Part shown: positions 9,527-20,886 of the stretch, in pieces | Layout: every line of letters starts with the position of its first letter | Numbering within the stretch: the first letter of the stretch is position 1 | Origin: Liolophura sinensis | Lineage: Eukaryota; Mollusca; Polyplacophora; Chitonida; Chitonidae | Length of the DNA stretch: 27,788 nucleotides | Direction: 5' to 3' | Assembly: GCF_032854445.1 (NCBI RefSeq) | Contig: NW_027018427.1 | Location: 1 to 27,788, forward strand | The notes under the pieces: generated by a model | The model's database searches: none | What the model was told of the DNA's origin: nothing | What the model saw: the letters and a program-made list of their open reading frames with translations, nothing else | Program-made: the position numbers and the translations under genes

Positions 9527-10076
9527 TGTCTTACTTCTAAGTCGAAGACAAACTCAATGTCTTTATCTACATGTAGAAAAACCACACCATTTGTATATAA
9601 AAAAAACACAAGGTACATGACACAGTCCGCTGTAAAAAGTACAATTGAACACTGACCCACATCAATAAGGTGCCGAAAGATGGGCAATTGGGCCAGGCAT
9701 CTCCAGCTGTTGAAAAATTGCAAATTTCTATGGTTTCCATGGATTAAGAGCCGTTGCTGGGCACGTGATCTTGACATCATTAATTATTCACTTGTGGCTA
9801 CAGCCAAAAGTATTGGTCGGAGAGCAACGCGGTTTGCACCATTCGATTTCTCGTAACAAAACACGTCGGATTAGCCTCTTACCAGCAGCATTGGAACAGT
9901 TTTTCTACTTTTGGAATTTTGCCTGGTCTTTTTGCTAATTGAAATCGGCTACATTAACTATGTACAATCGCGACTGGTCATTACTATATTCAACATTTCA
10001 TTATAAGTTATGTGCCCTTCGGTAGCCCAGACGACGTCAAATCTTTGGGCCAAGGCCATTTAACTCACCCAGCAAA
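9527..10076 (+). repeat. Monomer 19 (550 bp), A-type with a B-type patch
   Basis: A-type throughout except GGGCACGTG at p233-241, where A-type normally reads GTTCACGTG. Also GATGGGCAAT, and the private AACACGTC at 9862. Twin of monomer 24. Confidence 0.95.
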
Positions 10077-10625
10077 TGTCTTACTTCTAAGTCGAAGACA
10101 AACTCAATGTCTTTATCTACATGTAGAAAAACCACACCATTTGTATATAAAAAAACACAAGGTACTTGATACAATCCGCTGTAAAAAGTACAATTGAACA
10201 CTGACCCACATCAATAAGGTGCCAAAAGATGCGCAATTGGGCCAGGCATCTCCAGCAGTTGAAAAATTGCAAATTTCTATGGTTTCCATGGAGTAAGAGC
10301 CGTTGCTGGGCATGTGATCTTGACATCATTGATTATTCATTTGTGGCTACAGCCAAAAGTATTGGTCGGAGAGCAACGCGGTTTGCACCATTCGATTTCT
10401 CGTCACAAAATACGTCGGATTAGCCTCTTACCAGCAGCATTGGAAGAGTTTTTCCACTTTTGGATTTTTGCCTGGTCTTTTTGCTTATTGAAAACGGCTA
10501 CATTAGCTATGTACAATCGCGACTGGTCATTACTATATTCAACTTTTCATTATAAGTTATGTGCCCTTCGGTAGCCCAGACGACGTCAAATCTTTGGGTC
10601 AAGCCCATTTAACTCACCCAGCAAA
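10077..10625 (+). repeat. Monomer 20 (549 bp), G371-type
   Basis: 7-A tract, private CAGCAG near 10257, CTATGG, CATGTG, GAAGAG, CTTATTGAAAACGGC. Twin of monomer 25. Confidence 0.95.
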
Positions 10626-11175
10626 TGTCTTACTTCTAAATCGAAGACAAACTCAATGTCTTTATCTACATGTAGAAAAACCACACCATTTGTATATAAA
10701 AAAAACACAAGGTACATGACACAGTCCGCTGTAAAAAGTACAATTGAACACTGACCCACATCAATAAGGTGCCGAAAGATGCGCAATTGGGCCAGGCATC
10801 TCCAGCTGTTGATAAATTGCAAATTTCTATGGTTTCCATGGATTAAGAGCCGTTGCTGTTCACGTGATCTTGACATCATTAATTATTCACTTGTGGCTAC
10901 AGCCAAAAGTATTGGTCGGAGAGCAACGCGGTTTGCACCATTCGATTTCTCGTAACAAAATACGTCGGATTAGCCTCTTACCAGCAGCATTGGAACAGTT
11001 TTTCTACTTTTGGAATTTTGCCTGGTCTTTTTGCTAATTGAAATCGGCTACATTAACTATGTACAATCGCGACTGGTCATTACTATATTCAACATTTCAT
11101 TATAAGTTATGTGCCCTTCGGTAGCCCAGACGACGTCAAATCTTTGGGCCAAGGCCATTTAACTCACCCAGCAAA
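10626..11175 (+). repeat. Monomer 21 (550 bp), A-type
   Basis: Copy of monomer 16, with CTAAATCG and GATAAA. Differs upstream in GGGTCAAGCCC. Confidence 0.95.
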
Positions 11176-11724
11176 TGTCTTACTTCTAAGTCGAAGACAA
11201 ACTCAATGTCTTTATCTACATGTAGAAAAACCACACCATTTGTATATAAAAAAACACAAGGTACTTGATACAATCCGCTGTAAAAAGTACAATTGAACAC
11301 TGACCCACATCAATAAGGTGCCAAAAGATGCGCAATTGGGCCAGGCATCTCCAGCTGTTGAAAAATTGCAAATTTCCTTGGTTTCCATGGAGTAAGAGCC
11401 GTTGCTGGGCACGTGATCTTGACATCATTGATTATTCATTTGTGGCTACAGCCAAAAGTATTGGTCGGAGAGCAACGCGGTTTGCACCATTCGATTTCTC
11501 GTCACAAAATACGTCGGATTAGCCTCTTACCAGCAGCATTGGAAGAGTTTTTCCACTTTTGGATTTTTGCCTGGTCTTTTTGCTTATTGAAATCGGGTAC
11601 ATTAGCTATGTACAATCGCGACTGGTCATTACTATATTCAATTTTTCATTATAAGTTATGTGCCCTTCGGTAGCCCAGACGACGTCAAATCTTTGGGCCA
11701 AGCCCATTTAACTCACCCAGCAAA
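11176..11724 (+). repeat. Monomer 22 (549 bp), G371-type
   Basis: Copy of monomer 17, shifted by 2747 bp. Confidence 0.95.
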
Positions 11725-12273
11725 TGTCTTACTCCTAAGTCGAAGACAAACTCAATGTCTTTATCTACATGTAGAAAAACCACACCATTTGTATATAAAA
11801 AAACAAAAGGTACTTGATACAATCCGCTGTAAAAAGTACAATTGAACACTGACCCACATCAATAAGGTGCCAAAGGATGCGCAATTGGGCCAGGCATCTC
11901 CAGCTGTTGAAAAATTGCAAATTTCTATGGTTTCCATGGAGTAAGAGCCGTTGCTGGGCATGTGATCTTGACATCATTGATTATTCATTTGTGGCTACAG
12001 CCAAAAGTATTGGTCGGAGAGCAACGCGGTTTGCACCATTCGATTTCTCGTCACAAAATACGTCGGATTAGCCTCTTACCAGCAGCATTGGAAGAGTTTT
12101 TCCACTTTTGGATTTTTGCCTGGTCTTTTTGCTTATTGAAATCGGGTACATTAGCTATGTACAATCGCGACTGGTCATTACTATATTCAACATTTCATTA
12201 TAAGTTATGTGCCCTTCGGTAGCCCAGACGACGTCAAATCTTTGGGTCAAGCCCATTTAACTCACCCAACAAA
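11725..12273 (+). repeat. Monomer 23 (549 bp), G371-type
   Basis: Copy of monomer 18 with CTTACTCC, CTATGG and CATGTG. Confidence 0.95.
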
Positions 12274-12823
12274 TGTCTTACTTCTAAGTCGAAGACAAAC
12301 TCAATGTCTTTATCTACATGTAGAAAAACCACACCATTTGTATATAAAAAAAACACAAGGTACATGACACAGTCCGCTGTAAAAAGTACAATTGAACACT
12401 GACCCACATCAATAAGGTGCCGAAAGATGGGCAATTGGGCCAGGCATCTCCAGCTGTTGAAAAATTGCAAATTTCTATGGTTTCCATGGATTAAGAGCCG
12501 TTGCTGGGCACGTGATCTTGACATCATTAATTATTCACTTGTGGCTACAGCCAAAAGTATTGGTCGGAGAGCAACGCGGTTTGCACCATTCGATTTCTCG
12601 TAACAAAATACGTCGGATTAGCCTCTTACCAGCAGCATTGGAACAGTTTTTCTACTTTTGGAATTTTGCCTGGTCTTTTTGCTAATTGAAATCGGCTACA
12701 TTAACTATGTACAATCGCGACTGGTCATTACTATATTCAACATTTCATTATAAGTTATGTGCCCTTCGGTAGCCCAGACGACGTCAAATCTTTGGGCCAA
12801 GGCCATTTAACTCACCCAGCAAA
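12274..12823 (+). repeat. Monomer 24 (550 bp), A-type with a B-type patch
   Basis: Copy of monomer 19, including the GGGCACGTG patch; reads AATACGTC at 12609. Confidence 0.95.
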
Positions 12824-13373
12824 TGTCTTACTTCTAAGTCGAAGACAAACTCAATGTCTTTATCTACATGTAGAAAAACCACACCATTTGTATATAAAAA
12901 AAACACAAGGTACTTGATACAATCCGCTGTAAAAAGTACAATTGAACACTGACCCACATCAATAAGGTGCCAAAAGATGCGCAATTGGGCCAGGCATCTC
13001 CAGCTGTTGAAAAATTGCAAATTTCTATGGTTTCCATGGAGTAAGAGCCGTTGCTGGGCATGTGATCTTGACATCATTGATTATTCATTTGTGGCTACAG
13101 CCAAAAGTATTGGTCGGAGAGCAACGCGGTTTGCACCATTCGATTTCTCGTCACAAAATACGTCGGATTAGCCTCTTACCAGCAGCATTGGAAGAGTTTT
13201 TCCACTTTTGGATTTTTGCCTGGTCTTTTTGCTTATTGAAAACGGCTACATTAGCTATGTACAATCGCGACTGGTCATTACTATATTCAACTTTTCATTA
13301 TAAGTTATGTGCCCTTCGGTAGCCCAGACGACGTCAAATCTTTGGGTCAAGCCCATTTAACTCACCCAACAAA
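12824..13373 (+). repeat. Monomer 25 (550 bp), G371-type
   Basis: Copy of monomer 20 with an 8-A tract and CAGCTG restored. Confidence 0.95.
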
Positions 13374-13923
13374 TGTCTTACTTCTAAGTCGAAGACAAAC
13401 TCAATGTCTTTATCTACATGTAGAAAAACCACACCATTTGTATATAAAAAAAACACAAGGTACATGACACAGTCCGCTGTAAAAAGTACAATTGAACACT
13501 GACCCACATCAATAAGGTGCCGAAAGATTGGCAATTGGGCCAGGCATCTCCAGCTGTTGAAAAATTGCAAATTTCTATGGTTTCCATGGATTAAGAGCCG
13601 TTGCTGTTCACGTGATCTTGACATCATTAATTATTCACTTGTGGCCACAGCCAAAAGTATTGGTCGGAGAGCAACGCGGTTTGCACCATTCGATTTCTCG
13701 TCACAAAATACGTCGGATTAGCCTCTTACCAGCAGCATTGGAACAGTTTTTCTACTTTTGGAATTTTGCCTGGTCTTTTTGCTAATTGAAATCGGCTACA
13801 TTAACTATGTACAATCGCGACTGGTCATTACTATATTCAACATTTCATTATAAGTTATGTGCCCTTCGGTAGCCCAGACGACGTCAAATCTTTGGGCCAA
13901 GGCCATTTAACTCACCCAGCAAA
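13374..13923 (+). repeat. Monomer 26 (550 bp), A-type with a B-type base
   Basis: A-type markers but CTCGTCAC at p325-332 as in B-type. Private GATTGGCAAT and GTGGCCACAG. The latter turns the p269-280 dyad region into TGGCCA. Confidence 0.95.
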
Positions 13924-14472
13924 TGTCTTACTTCTAAGTCGAAGACAAACTCAATGTCTTTATCTACATGTAGAAAAACCACACCATTTGTATATAAAAA
14001 AACACAAGGTACTTGATACAATCCGCTGTAAAAAGTACAATTGAACACTGACCCACATCAATAAGGTGCCAAAAGATGCGCAATTGGGCCAGGCATCTCC
14101 AGCTGTTGAAAAATTGCAAATTTCTATGGTTTCCATGGAGTAAGAGCCGTTGCTGGGCACGTGATCTTGACATCATTGATTATTCATTTGTGGCTACAGC
14201 CAAAAGTATTGGTCGGAGAGCAACGCGGTTTGCACCATTCGATTTCTCGTCACAAAATACGTCGGATTAGCCTCTTACCAGCAGCATTGGAAGAGTTTTT
14301 CCACTTTTGGATTTTTGCCTGGTCTTTTTGCTTATTGAAATCGGGTACATTAGCTATGTACAATCGCGACTGGTCATTACTATATTCAATTTTTCATTAT
14401 AAGTTATGTGCCCTTCGGTAGCCCAGACGACGTCAAATCTTTGGGCCAAGCCCATTTAACTCACCCAGCAAA
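13924..14472 (+). repeat. Monomer 27 (549 bp), G371-type
   Basis: 7-A tract, CCAAAAGATG, CTATGG, CACGTG, GAAGAG, CAATTTTT. From 14144 it is identical to monomer 7. Confidence 0.95.
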
Positions 14473-15022
14473 TGTCTTACTCCTAAGTCGAAGACAAACT
14501 CAATGTCTTTATCTACATGTAGAAAAACCACACCATTTGTATATAAAAAAAACAAAAGGTACTTGATACAATCCGCTGTAAAAAGTACAATTGAACACTG
14601 ACCCACATCAATAAGGTGCCAAAGGATGCGCAATTGGGCCAGGCATCTCCAGCTGTTGAAAAATTGCAAATTTCCTTGGTTTCCATGGAGTAAGAGCCGT
14701 TGCTGGGCACGTGATCTTGACATCATTGATTATTCATTTGTGGCTACAGCCAAAAGTATTGGTCGGAGAGCAACGCGGTTTGCACCATTCGATTTCTCGT
14801 CACAAAATACGTCGGATTAGCCTCTTACCAGCAGCATTGGAACAGTTTTTCCACTTTTGGATTTTTGCCTGGTCTTTTTGCTAATTGAAATCGGCTACAT
14901 TAACTATGTACAATCGCGACTGGTCATTACTATATTCAACTTTTCATTATAAGTTATGTGCCCTTCGGTAGCCCAGACGACGTCAAATCTTTGGGCCAAG
15001 CCCATTTAACTCACCCAACAAA
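14473..15022 (+). repeat. Monomer 28 (550 bp), B-type
   Basis: Copy of monomer 8. Confidence 0.95.
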
Positions 15023-15571
15023 TGTCTTACTTCTAAGTCGAAGACAACTCAATGTCTTTATCTACATGTAGAAAAACCACACCATTTGTATATAAAAAAA
15101 ACACAAGGTACTTGATACAATCCGCTGTAAAAAGTACAATTGAACACTGACCCACATCAATAAGGTGCCAAAGGATGCGCAATTGGGCCAGGCATCTCCA
15201 GCTGTTGAAAAATTGCAAATTTCCTTGGTTTCCATGGAGTAAGAGCCGTTGCTGGGCACGTGATCTTGACATCATTGATTATTCATTTGTGGCTACAGCC
15301 AAAAGTATTGGTCGGAGAGCAACGCGGTTTGCACCATTCGATTTCTCGTCACAAAATACGTCGGATTAGCCTCTTACCAGCAGCATTGGAACAGTTTTTC
15401 CACTTTTGGATTTTTGCCTGGTCTTTTTGCGAATTGAAAACGGCTACATTAACTATGTACAATCGCGACTGGTCATTACTATATTCAACATTTCATTATA
15501 AGTTATGTGCCCTTCGGTAGCCCAGACGACGTCAAATCTTTGGGCCAAGCCCATTTAACTCACCCAGCAAA
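15023..15571 (+). repeat. Monomer 29 (549 bp), B-type
   Basis: Copy of monomer 9 with GACAACTC and TTTGCGAATTGAAAACGGC. Confidence 0.95.
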
Positions 15572-15755
15572 TGTCTTACTTCTAAGTCGAAGACAAACTC
15601 AAAGTCTTTATCTACATGTAGAAAAACCACACCATTTGTATATAAAAAAAACACAAGGTACTTGATACAATCCGCTGTAAAAAGTACAATTGAACACTAA
15701 CCCACATCAATAAGGTGCCAAAGGATGGCGAAGCCCATTTAACTCACCCAGCAAA
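15572..15755 (+). repeat. Monomer 30 (184 bp), truncated
   Basis: Copy of monomer 10: same p156/p526 breakpoints, same GCG at the junction, same CAAAGTC and CACTAACCC. Confidence 0.95.
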
Positions 15756-16305
15756 TGTCTTACTTCTAAGTCGAAGACAAACTCAATGTCTTTATCTACA
15801 TGTAGAAAAACCACACCATTTGTATATAAAAAAACCAAAAGGTACTTGATACAATCCGCTGTAAAAAGTACAATTGAACACTGACCCACATCAATAAGGT
15901 GCCAAAGGATGCGCAATTGGGCCAGGCATCTCCACCTGTTGAAAAATTGCAAATTTCTATGGTTTCCATGGAGTAAGAGCCGTTGCTGGGCACGTGATCT
16001 TGACATCATTGATTATTCATTTGTGGCTACAGCCAAAAGTATTGGTCGGAGAGCAGCGCGGTTTGCACCATTCGATTTCTCGTCACAAAAGACGTCGGAT
16101 TAGCCTCTTACCAGCAGCATTGGAACAGTTTTTCCACTTTTGGATTTTTGCCTGGTCTTTTTGCTAATTGAAATCGGCTGCATTAACTATGTACAATCGC
16201 GACTGGTCATTACTATATTCAACTTTTCATTATAAGTTATGTGCCCTTCGGTAGCCCAGACGACGTCAAATCTTTGGGCCAAGCCCATTTAACTCACCCA
16301 GCAAA
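15756..16305 (+). repeat. Monomer 31 (550 bp), follower of the truncated copy
   Basis: Copy of monomer 11 with CTCCACCTG, AAAAGACGTC and GGCTGCATT. Confidence 0.95.
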
Positions 16306-16854
16306 TGTCTTACTTCTAAGTCGAAGACAAACTCAAAGTCTTTATCTACATGTAGAAAAACCACACCATTTGTATATAAAAAAAACAAAAGGTACTTGAT
16401 ACAATCCGCTGTAAAAAGTACAAATGAACACTGACCCACATCAATAAGGTGCCAAAGGATGCGCAATTGGGCCAGGCATCTCCAGCTGTTGAAAATTGCA
16501 AATTTCCTTGGTTTCCATTGAGTAAGAGCCGTTGCTGGGCACGTGATCTTGACATCATTGATTATTCACTTGTGGCTACAGCCAAAAGTATTGGTCGGAG
16601 AGCAACGTGGTTTGCACCATTCGATTTCTCGTCACAAAATACGTCGGATTAGCCTCTTACCAGCAGCATTGGAACAGTTTTTCTACTTTTGGATTTTTGC
16701 CTGGTCTTTTTGCTTATTGAAATCGGGTACATTAGCTATGTACAATCGCGACTGGTCATTACTATATTCAATTTTTCATTATAAGTTATGTGCCCTTCGG
16801 TAGCCCAGACGACATCAAATCTTTGGGCCAAGCCCATTTAACTCACCCAGCAAA
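16306..16854 (+). repeat. Monomer 32 (549 bp), B-type variant
   Basis: Copy of monomer 12 with one substitution, AACGTGG at 16608. Confidence 0.95.
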
Positions 16855-17404
16855 TGTCTTACTTCTAAGTCGAAGACAAACTCAATGTCTTTATCTACAT
16901 GTAGAAAAACCACACCATTTGTATATAAAAAAAACACAAGGTACTTGATACAACCCGCTGTAAAAAGTACAATTGAACACTGACCCACATCAATAAGGTG
17001 CCAAAGGATGCGCAATTGGGCCAGGCATCTCCAGCTGTAGAAAAATTGCAAATTTCCTTGGTTTCCATGGAGTAAGAGCCGTTGCTGGGCACGTGATCTT
17101 GACATTATTGATTATTCATTTGTGGCTACAGCCAAAAGTATTGGTCGGAGAGCAACGCGGTTTGCACCATTCGATTTCTCGTCACAAAATACGTCGGATT
17201 AGCCTCTTACCAGCAGCATTGGAACATTTTTTCCACTTTTGGATTTTTGCCTGGTCTTTTTGCTAATTGAAATCGGCTGCATTAACTATGTACAATCGCG
17301 ACTGGTCATTACTATATTCAACATTTCATTATAAGTTATGTGCCCTTCGGTAGCCCAGACGACGTCAAATCTTTGGGCCAAGCCCATTTAACTCACCCAG
17401 CAAA
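16855..17404 (+). repeat. Monomer 33 (550 bp), B-type variant
   Basis: Copy of monomer 13 with CAACCC, CTGTAGAAA and GACATTATTG. Confidence 0.95.
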
Positions 17405-17954
17405 TGTCTTACTTCTAAGTCGAAGACAAACTCAATGTCTTTATCTACATGTAGAAAAACCACACCATTTGTATATAAAAAAAACACAAGGTACTTGATA
17501 CAATCCGCTGTAAAATGTACAATTGAACACTGACCCACATCAATAAGGTGCCAAGGAATGCGCAATTGGGCCAGGCATCTCCAGCTGTTGAAAAATTGCA
17601 AATTTCCTTGGTTTCCATGGAGTAAGAGCCGTTGCTGGGCACGTGATCTTGACATCATTGATTATTCATTTGTGGCTACAGCCAAAAGTATTGGTCGGAG
17701 AGCAACGCGGTTTGCACCATTCGATTTCTCGTCACAAAATACGTCGGATTAGCCTCTTACCAGCAGCATTGGAACAGTTTTTCCACTTTTGGATTTTTGC
17801 CTGGTCTTTTTGCTAATTGAAATCGGCTACATTAACTATGTACAATCGCGACTGGTCATTACTATATTCAACTTTTCATTATAAGTTATGTGCCCTTCGG
17901 TAGCCCAGACGACGTCAAATCTTTGGGTCAAGCCCATTTAACTCACCCAACAAA
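17405..17954 (+). repeat. Monomer 34 (550 bp), B-type
   Basis: Copy of monomer 14 with TAAAATGTAC and GCCAAGGAATGC. Confidence 0.95.
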
Positions 17955-18504
17955 TGTCTTACTTCTAAGTCGAAGACAAACTCAATGTCTTTATCTACAT
18001 GTAGAAAAACCACACCATTTGTATATAAAAAAAACACAAGGTACATGACACAGTCCGCTGTAAAAAGTACAATTGAACACTGACCCACATCAATAAGGTG
18101 CCGAAAGATGCGCAATTGGGCCAGGCATCTCCAGCTGTTGAAAAATTGCAAATTTCTATGGTTTCCATGGATTAAGAGCCGTTGCTGTTCACGTGATCTT
18201 GACATCATTAATTATTCACTTGTGGCTACAGCCAAAAGTATTGGTCGGAGAGCAACGCGGTTTGCACCATTCGATTTCTCGTAACAAAATACGTCGGATT
18301 AGCCTCTTACCAGCAGCATTGGAACAGTTTTTCTACTTTTGGAATTTTGCCTGGTCTTTTTGCTAATTGAAATCGGCTACATTAACTATGTACAATCGCG
18401 ACTGGTCATTACTATATTCAACATTTCATTATAAGTTATGTGCCCTTCGGTAGCCCAGACGACGTCAAATCTTTGGTCCAAGCCCATTTAACTCACCCAG
18501 CAAA
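17955..18504 (+). repeat. Monomer 35 (550 bp), A-type
   Basis: Copy of monomer 15 but with the usual CCTGGTCTTTTT at 18356. Confidence 0.95.
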
Positions 18505-19054
18505 TGTCTTACTTCTAAATCGAAGACAAACTCAATGTCTTTATCTACATGTAGAAAAACCACACCATTTGTATATAAAAAAAACACAAGGTACATGACA
18601 CAGTCCGCTGTAAAAAGTACAATTGAACACTGACCCACATCAATAAGGTGCCGAAAGATGCGCAATTGGGCCAGGCATCTCCAGCTGTTGATAAATTGCA
18701 AATTTCTATGGTTTCCATGGATTAAGAGCCGTTGCTGTTCACGTGATCTTGACATCATTAATTATTCACTTGTGGCTACAGCCAAAAGTATTGGTCGGAG
18801 AGCAACGCGGTTTGCACCATTCGATTTCTCGTAACAAAATACGTCGGATTAGCCTCTTACCAGCAGCATTGGAACAGTTTTTCTACTTTTGGAATTTTGC
18901 CTGGTCTTTTTGCTAATTGAAATCGGCTACATTAACTATGTACAATCGCGACTGGTCATTACTATATTCAACATTTCATTATAAGTTATGTGCCCTTCGG
19001 TAGCCCAGACGACGTCAAATCTTTGGGCCAAGGCCATTTAACTCACCCAGCAAA
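18505..19054 (+). repeat. Monomer 36 (550 bp), A-type, last A-type in the window
   Basis: Copy of monomer 16 with CTAAATCG and GATAAA. No A-type monomer occurs to its right. Confidence 0.95.
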
Positions 19055-19603
19055 TGTCTTACTTCTAAGTCGAAGACAAACTCAATGTCTTTATCTACAT
19101 GTAGAAAAACCACACCATTTGTATATAAAAAAACACAAGGTACTTGATACAATCCGCTGTAAAAAGTACAATTGAACACTGACCCACATCAATAAGGTGC
19201 CAAAAGATGCGCAATTGGGCCAGGCATCTCCAGCTGTTGAAAAATTGCAAATTTCCTTGGTTTCCATGGAGTAAGAGCCGTTGCTGGGCACGTGATCTTG
19301 ACATCATTGATTATTCATTTGTGGCTACAGCCAAAAGTATTGGTCGGAGAGCAACGCGGTTTGCACCATTCGATTTCTCGTCACAAAATACGTCGGATTA
19401 GCCTCTTACCAGCAGCATTGGAAGAGTTTTTCCACTTTTGGATTTTTGCCTGGTCTTTTTGCTTATTGAAATCGGGTACATTAGCTATGTACAATCGCGA
19501 CTGGTCATTACTATATTCAATTTTTCATTATAAGTTATGTGCCCTTCGGTAGCCCAGACGACGTCAAATCTTTGGGCCAAGCCCATTTAACTCACCCAGC
19601 AAA
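19055..19603 (+). repeat. Monomer 37 (549 bp), G371-type, last of its class
   Basis: Copy of monomer 17. No GAAGAG copy occurs to its right. Confidence 0.95.
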
Positions 19604-20152
19604 TGTCTTACTCCTAAGTCGAAGACAAACTCAATGTCTTTATCTACATGTAGAAAAACCACACCATTTGTATATAAAAAAACAAAAGGTACTTGATACA
19701 ATCCGCTGTAAAAAGTACAATTGAACACTGACCCACATCAATAAGGTGCCAAAGGATGCGCAATTGGGCCAGGCATCTCCAGCTGTTGAAAAATTGCAAA
19801 TTTCCTTGGTTTCCATGGAGTAAGAGCCGTTGCTGGGCACGTGATCTTGACATCATTGATTATTCATTTGTGGCTACAGCCAAAAGTATTGGTCGGAGAG
19901 CAACGCGGTTTGCACCATTCGATTTCTCGTCACAAAATACGTCGGATTAGCCTCTTACCAGCAGCATTGGAACAGTTTTTCCACTTTTGGATTTTTGCCT
20001 GGTCTTTTTGCTAATTGAAATCGGCTACATTAACTATGTACAATCGCGACTGGTCATTACTATATTCAACATTTCATTATAAGTTATGTGCCCTTCGGTA
20101 GCCCAGACGATGTCAAATCTTTGGGCCAAGCCCATTTAACTCACCCAGCAAA
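19604..20152 (+). repeat. Monomer 38 (549 bp), recombinant
   Basis: Equals monomer 18 up to 19804, then reads CCTTGG, CACGTG, GAACAG and CTACATTAAC as in plain B-type. Ends with GACGATGTC, a variant otherwise seen at the ends of monomers 46 and 49. It marks the border between the left and right halves of the window. Confidence 0.95.
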
Positions 20153-20702
20153 TGTCTTATTCCTAAGTCGAAGACAAACTCAATGTCTTTATCTACATGT
20201 AGAAAAACCACACCATTTGTATATAAAAAAAACACAAGGTACTTGATACAATCCGCTGTAAAAAGTACAATTGAACACTGACCCACATCAATAAGGTGCC
20301 AAAAGATGCGCAATTGGGCCAGGCATCTCCAGCTGTTGAAAAATTGCAAATTTCTATGGTTTCCATGGAGTAAGAGCCGTTGCTGGGCACGTGATCTTGA
20401 CATCATTGATTATTCATTTGTGGCTACAGCCAAAAGTATTGGTCGGAGAGCAACGCGGTTTGCACCATTCGATTTCTCGTCACAAAATACGTCGGATTAG
20501 CCTCTTACCAGCAGCATTGGAACAGTTTTTCCACTTTTGGATTTTTGCCTGGTCTTTTTGCGAATTGAAATCGGCTACATTAGCTATGTACAATCGCGAC
20601 TGGTCATTACCATATTCAATTTTTCATTATATGTTATGTGCCCTTCGGTAGCCCAGACGACGTCAAATCTTTGGGCCAAGCCCATTTAACTCACCCAGCA
20701 AA
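20153..20702 (+). repeat. Monomer 39 (550 bp), C-type
   Basis: CTTATTCC, CCAAAAGATG, CTATGG, TTTGCGAATTG, TTACCATATTC, CAATTTTT and TATATGTTA. Confidence 0.95.
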
Positions 20703-20886
20703 TGTCTTACTTCTAAGTCGAAGACAAACTCAAAGTCTTTATCTACATGTAGAAAAACCACACCATTTGTATATAAAAAAAACACAAGGTACTTGATACA
20801 ATCCGCTGTAAAAAGTACAATTGAACACTGACCCACATCAATAAGGTGCCAAAGGATGTCGAAGCCCATTTAACTCACCCAGCAAA
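20703..20886 (+). repeat. Monomer 40 (184 bp), truncated
   Basis: Same breakpoints as monomer 10, but the three junction bases are TCG rather than GCG. It carries CAAAGTC, and CACTGACCC rather than CACTAACCC. Confidence 0.95.

Larger units (their letters stand above)
7853..10620 (+). repeat. Five-monomer tandem duplication, copy 1 (monomers 16-20)
   Basis: Monomers 16-20 recur as 21-25 with a shift of 2747 bp (2748 after an A-tract change near the end). Shared private markers are CTAAATCG near p11-18 and GATAAA near p186 in the first monomer, GGGCACGTG inside an otherwise A-type fourth monomer, and GAAAACGGC in the fifth. Differences seen are C9862 versus T12609, CAGCAG versus CAGCTG near 10257, and seven versus eight A in the A-tract. 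The copy overlaps the right part of the 5.66-kb block, so the two events are nested. Confidence 0.88.
10600..13368 (+). repeat. Five-monomer tandem duplication, copy 2 (monomers 21-25)
   Basis: This directly follows its source copy (monomers 16-20). The left limit is set by mismatches at 10598-10599 versus 7851-7852, and the right limit by CCAGC versus CCAAC at the end of monomers 20 and 25. Because monomers 36-38 also match 16-18, the 16-18 set exists three times in the window. Confidence 0.88.
14144..19804 (+). repeat. 5.66-kb higher-order block, copy 2 (end of monomer 27 to middle of monomer 38)
   Basis: This is the partner of 3518-9178. Monomers 28-37 repeat monomers 8-17 in order, including truncated monomer 30 (the counterpart of 10). 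Monomer 38 follows monomer 18 up to p201 and then switches to a different sequence class: it has CCTTGG, CACGTG and GAACAG where monomer 18 has CTATGG, CATGTG and GAAGAG. The switch lies inside a monomer, as expected from homologous exchange between misaligned repeats. Confidence 0.92.
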
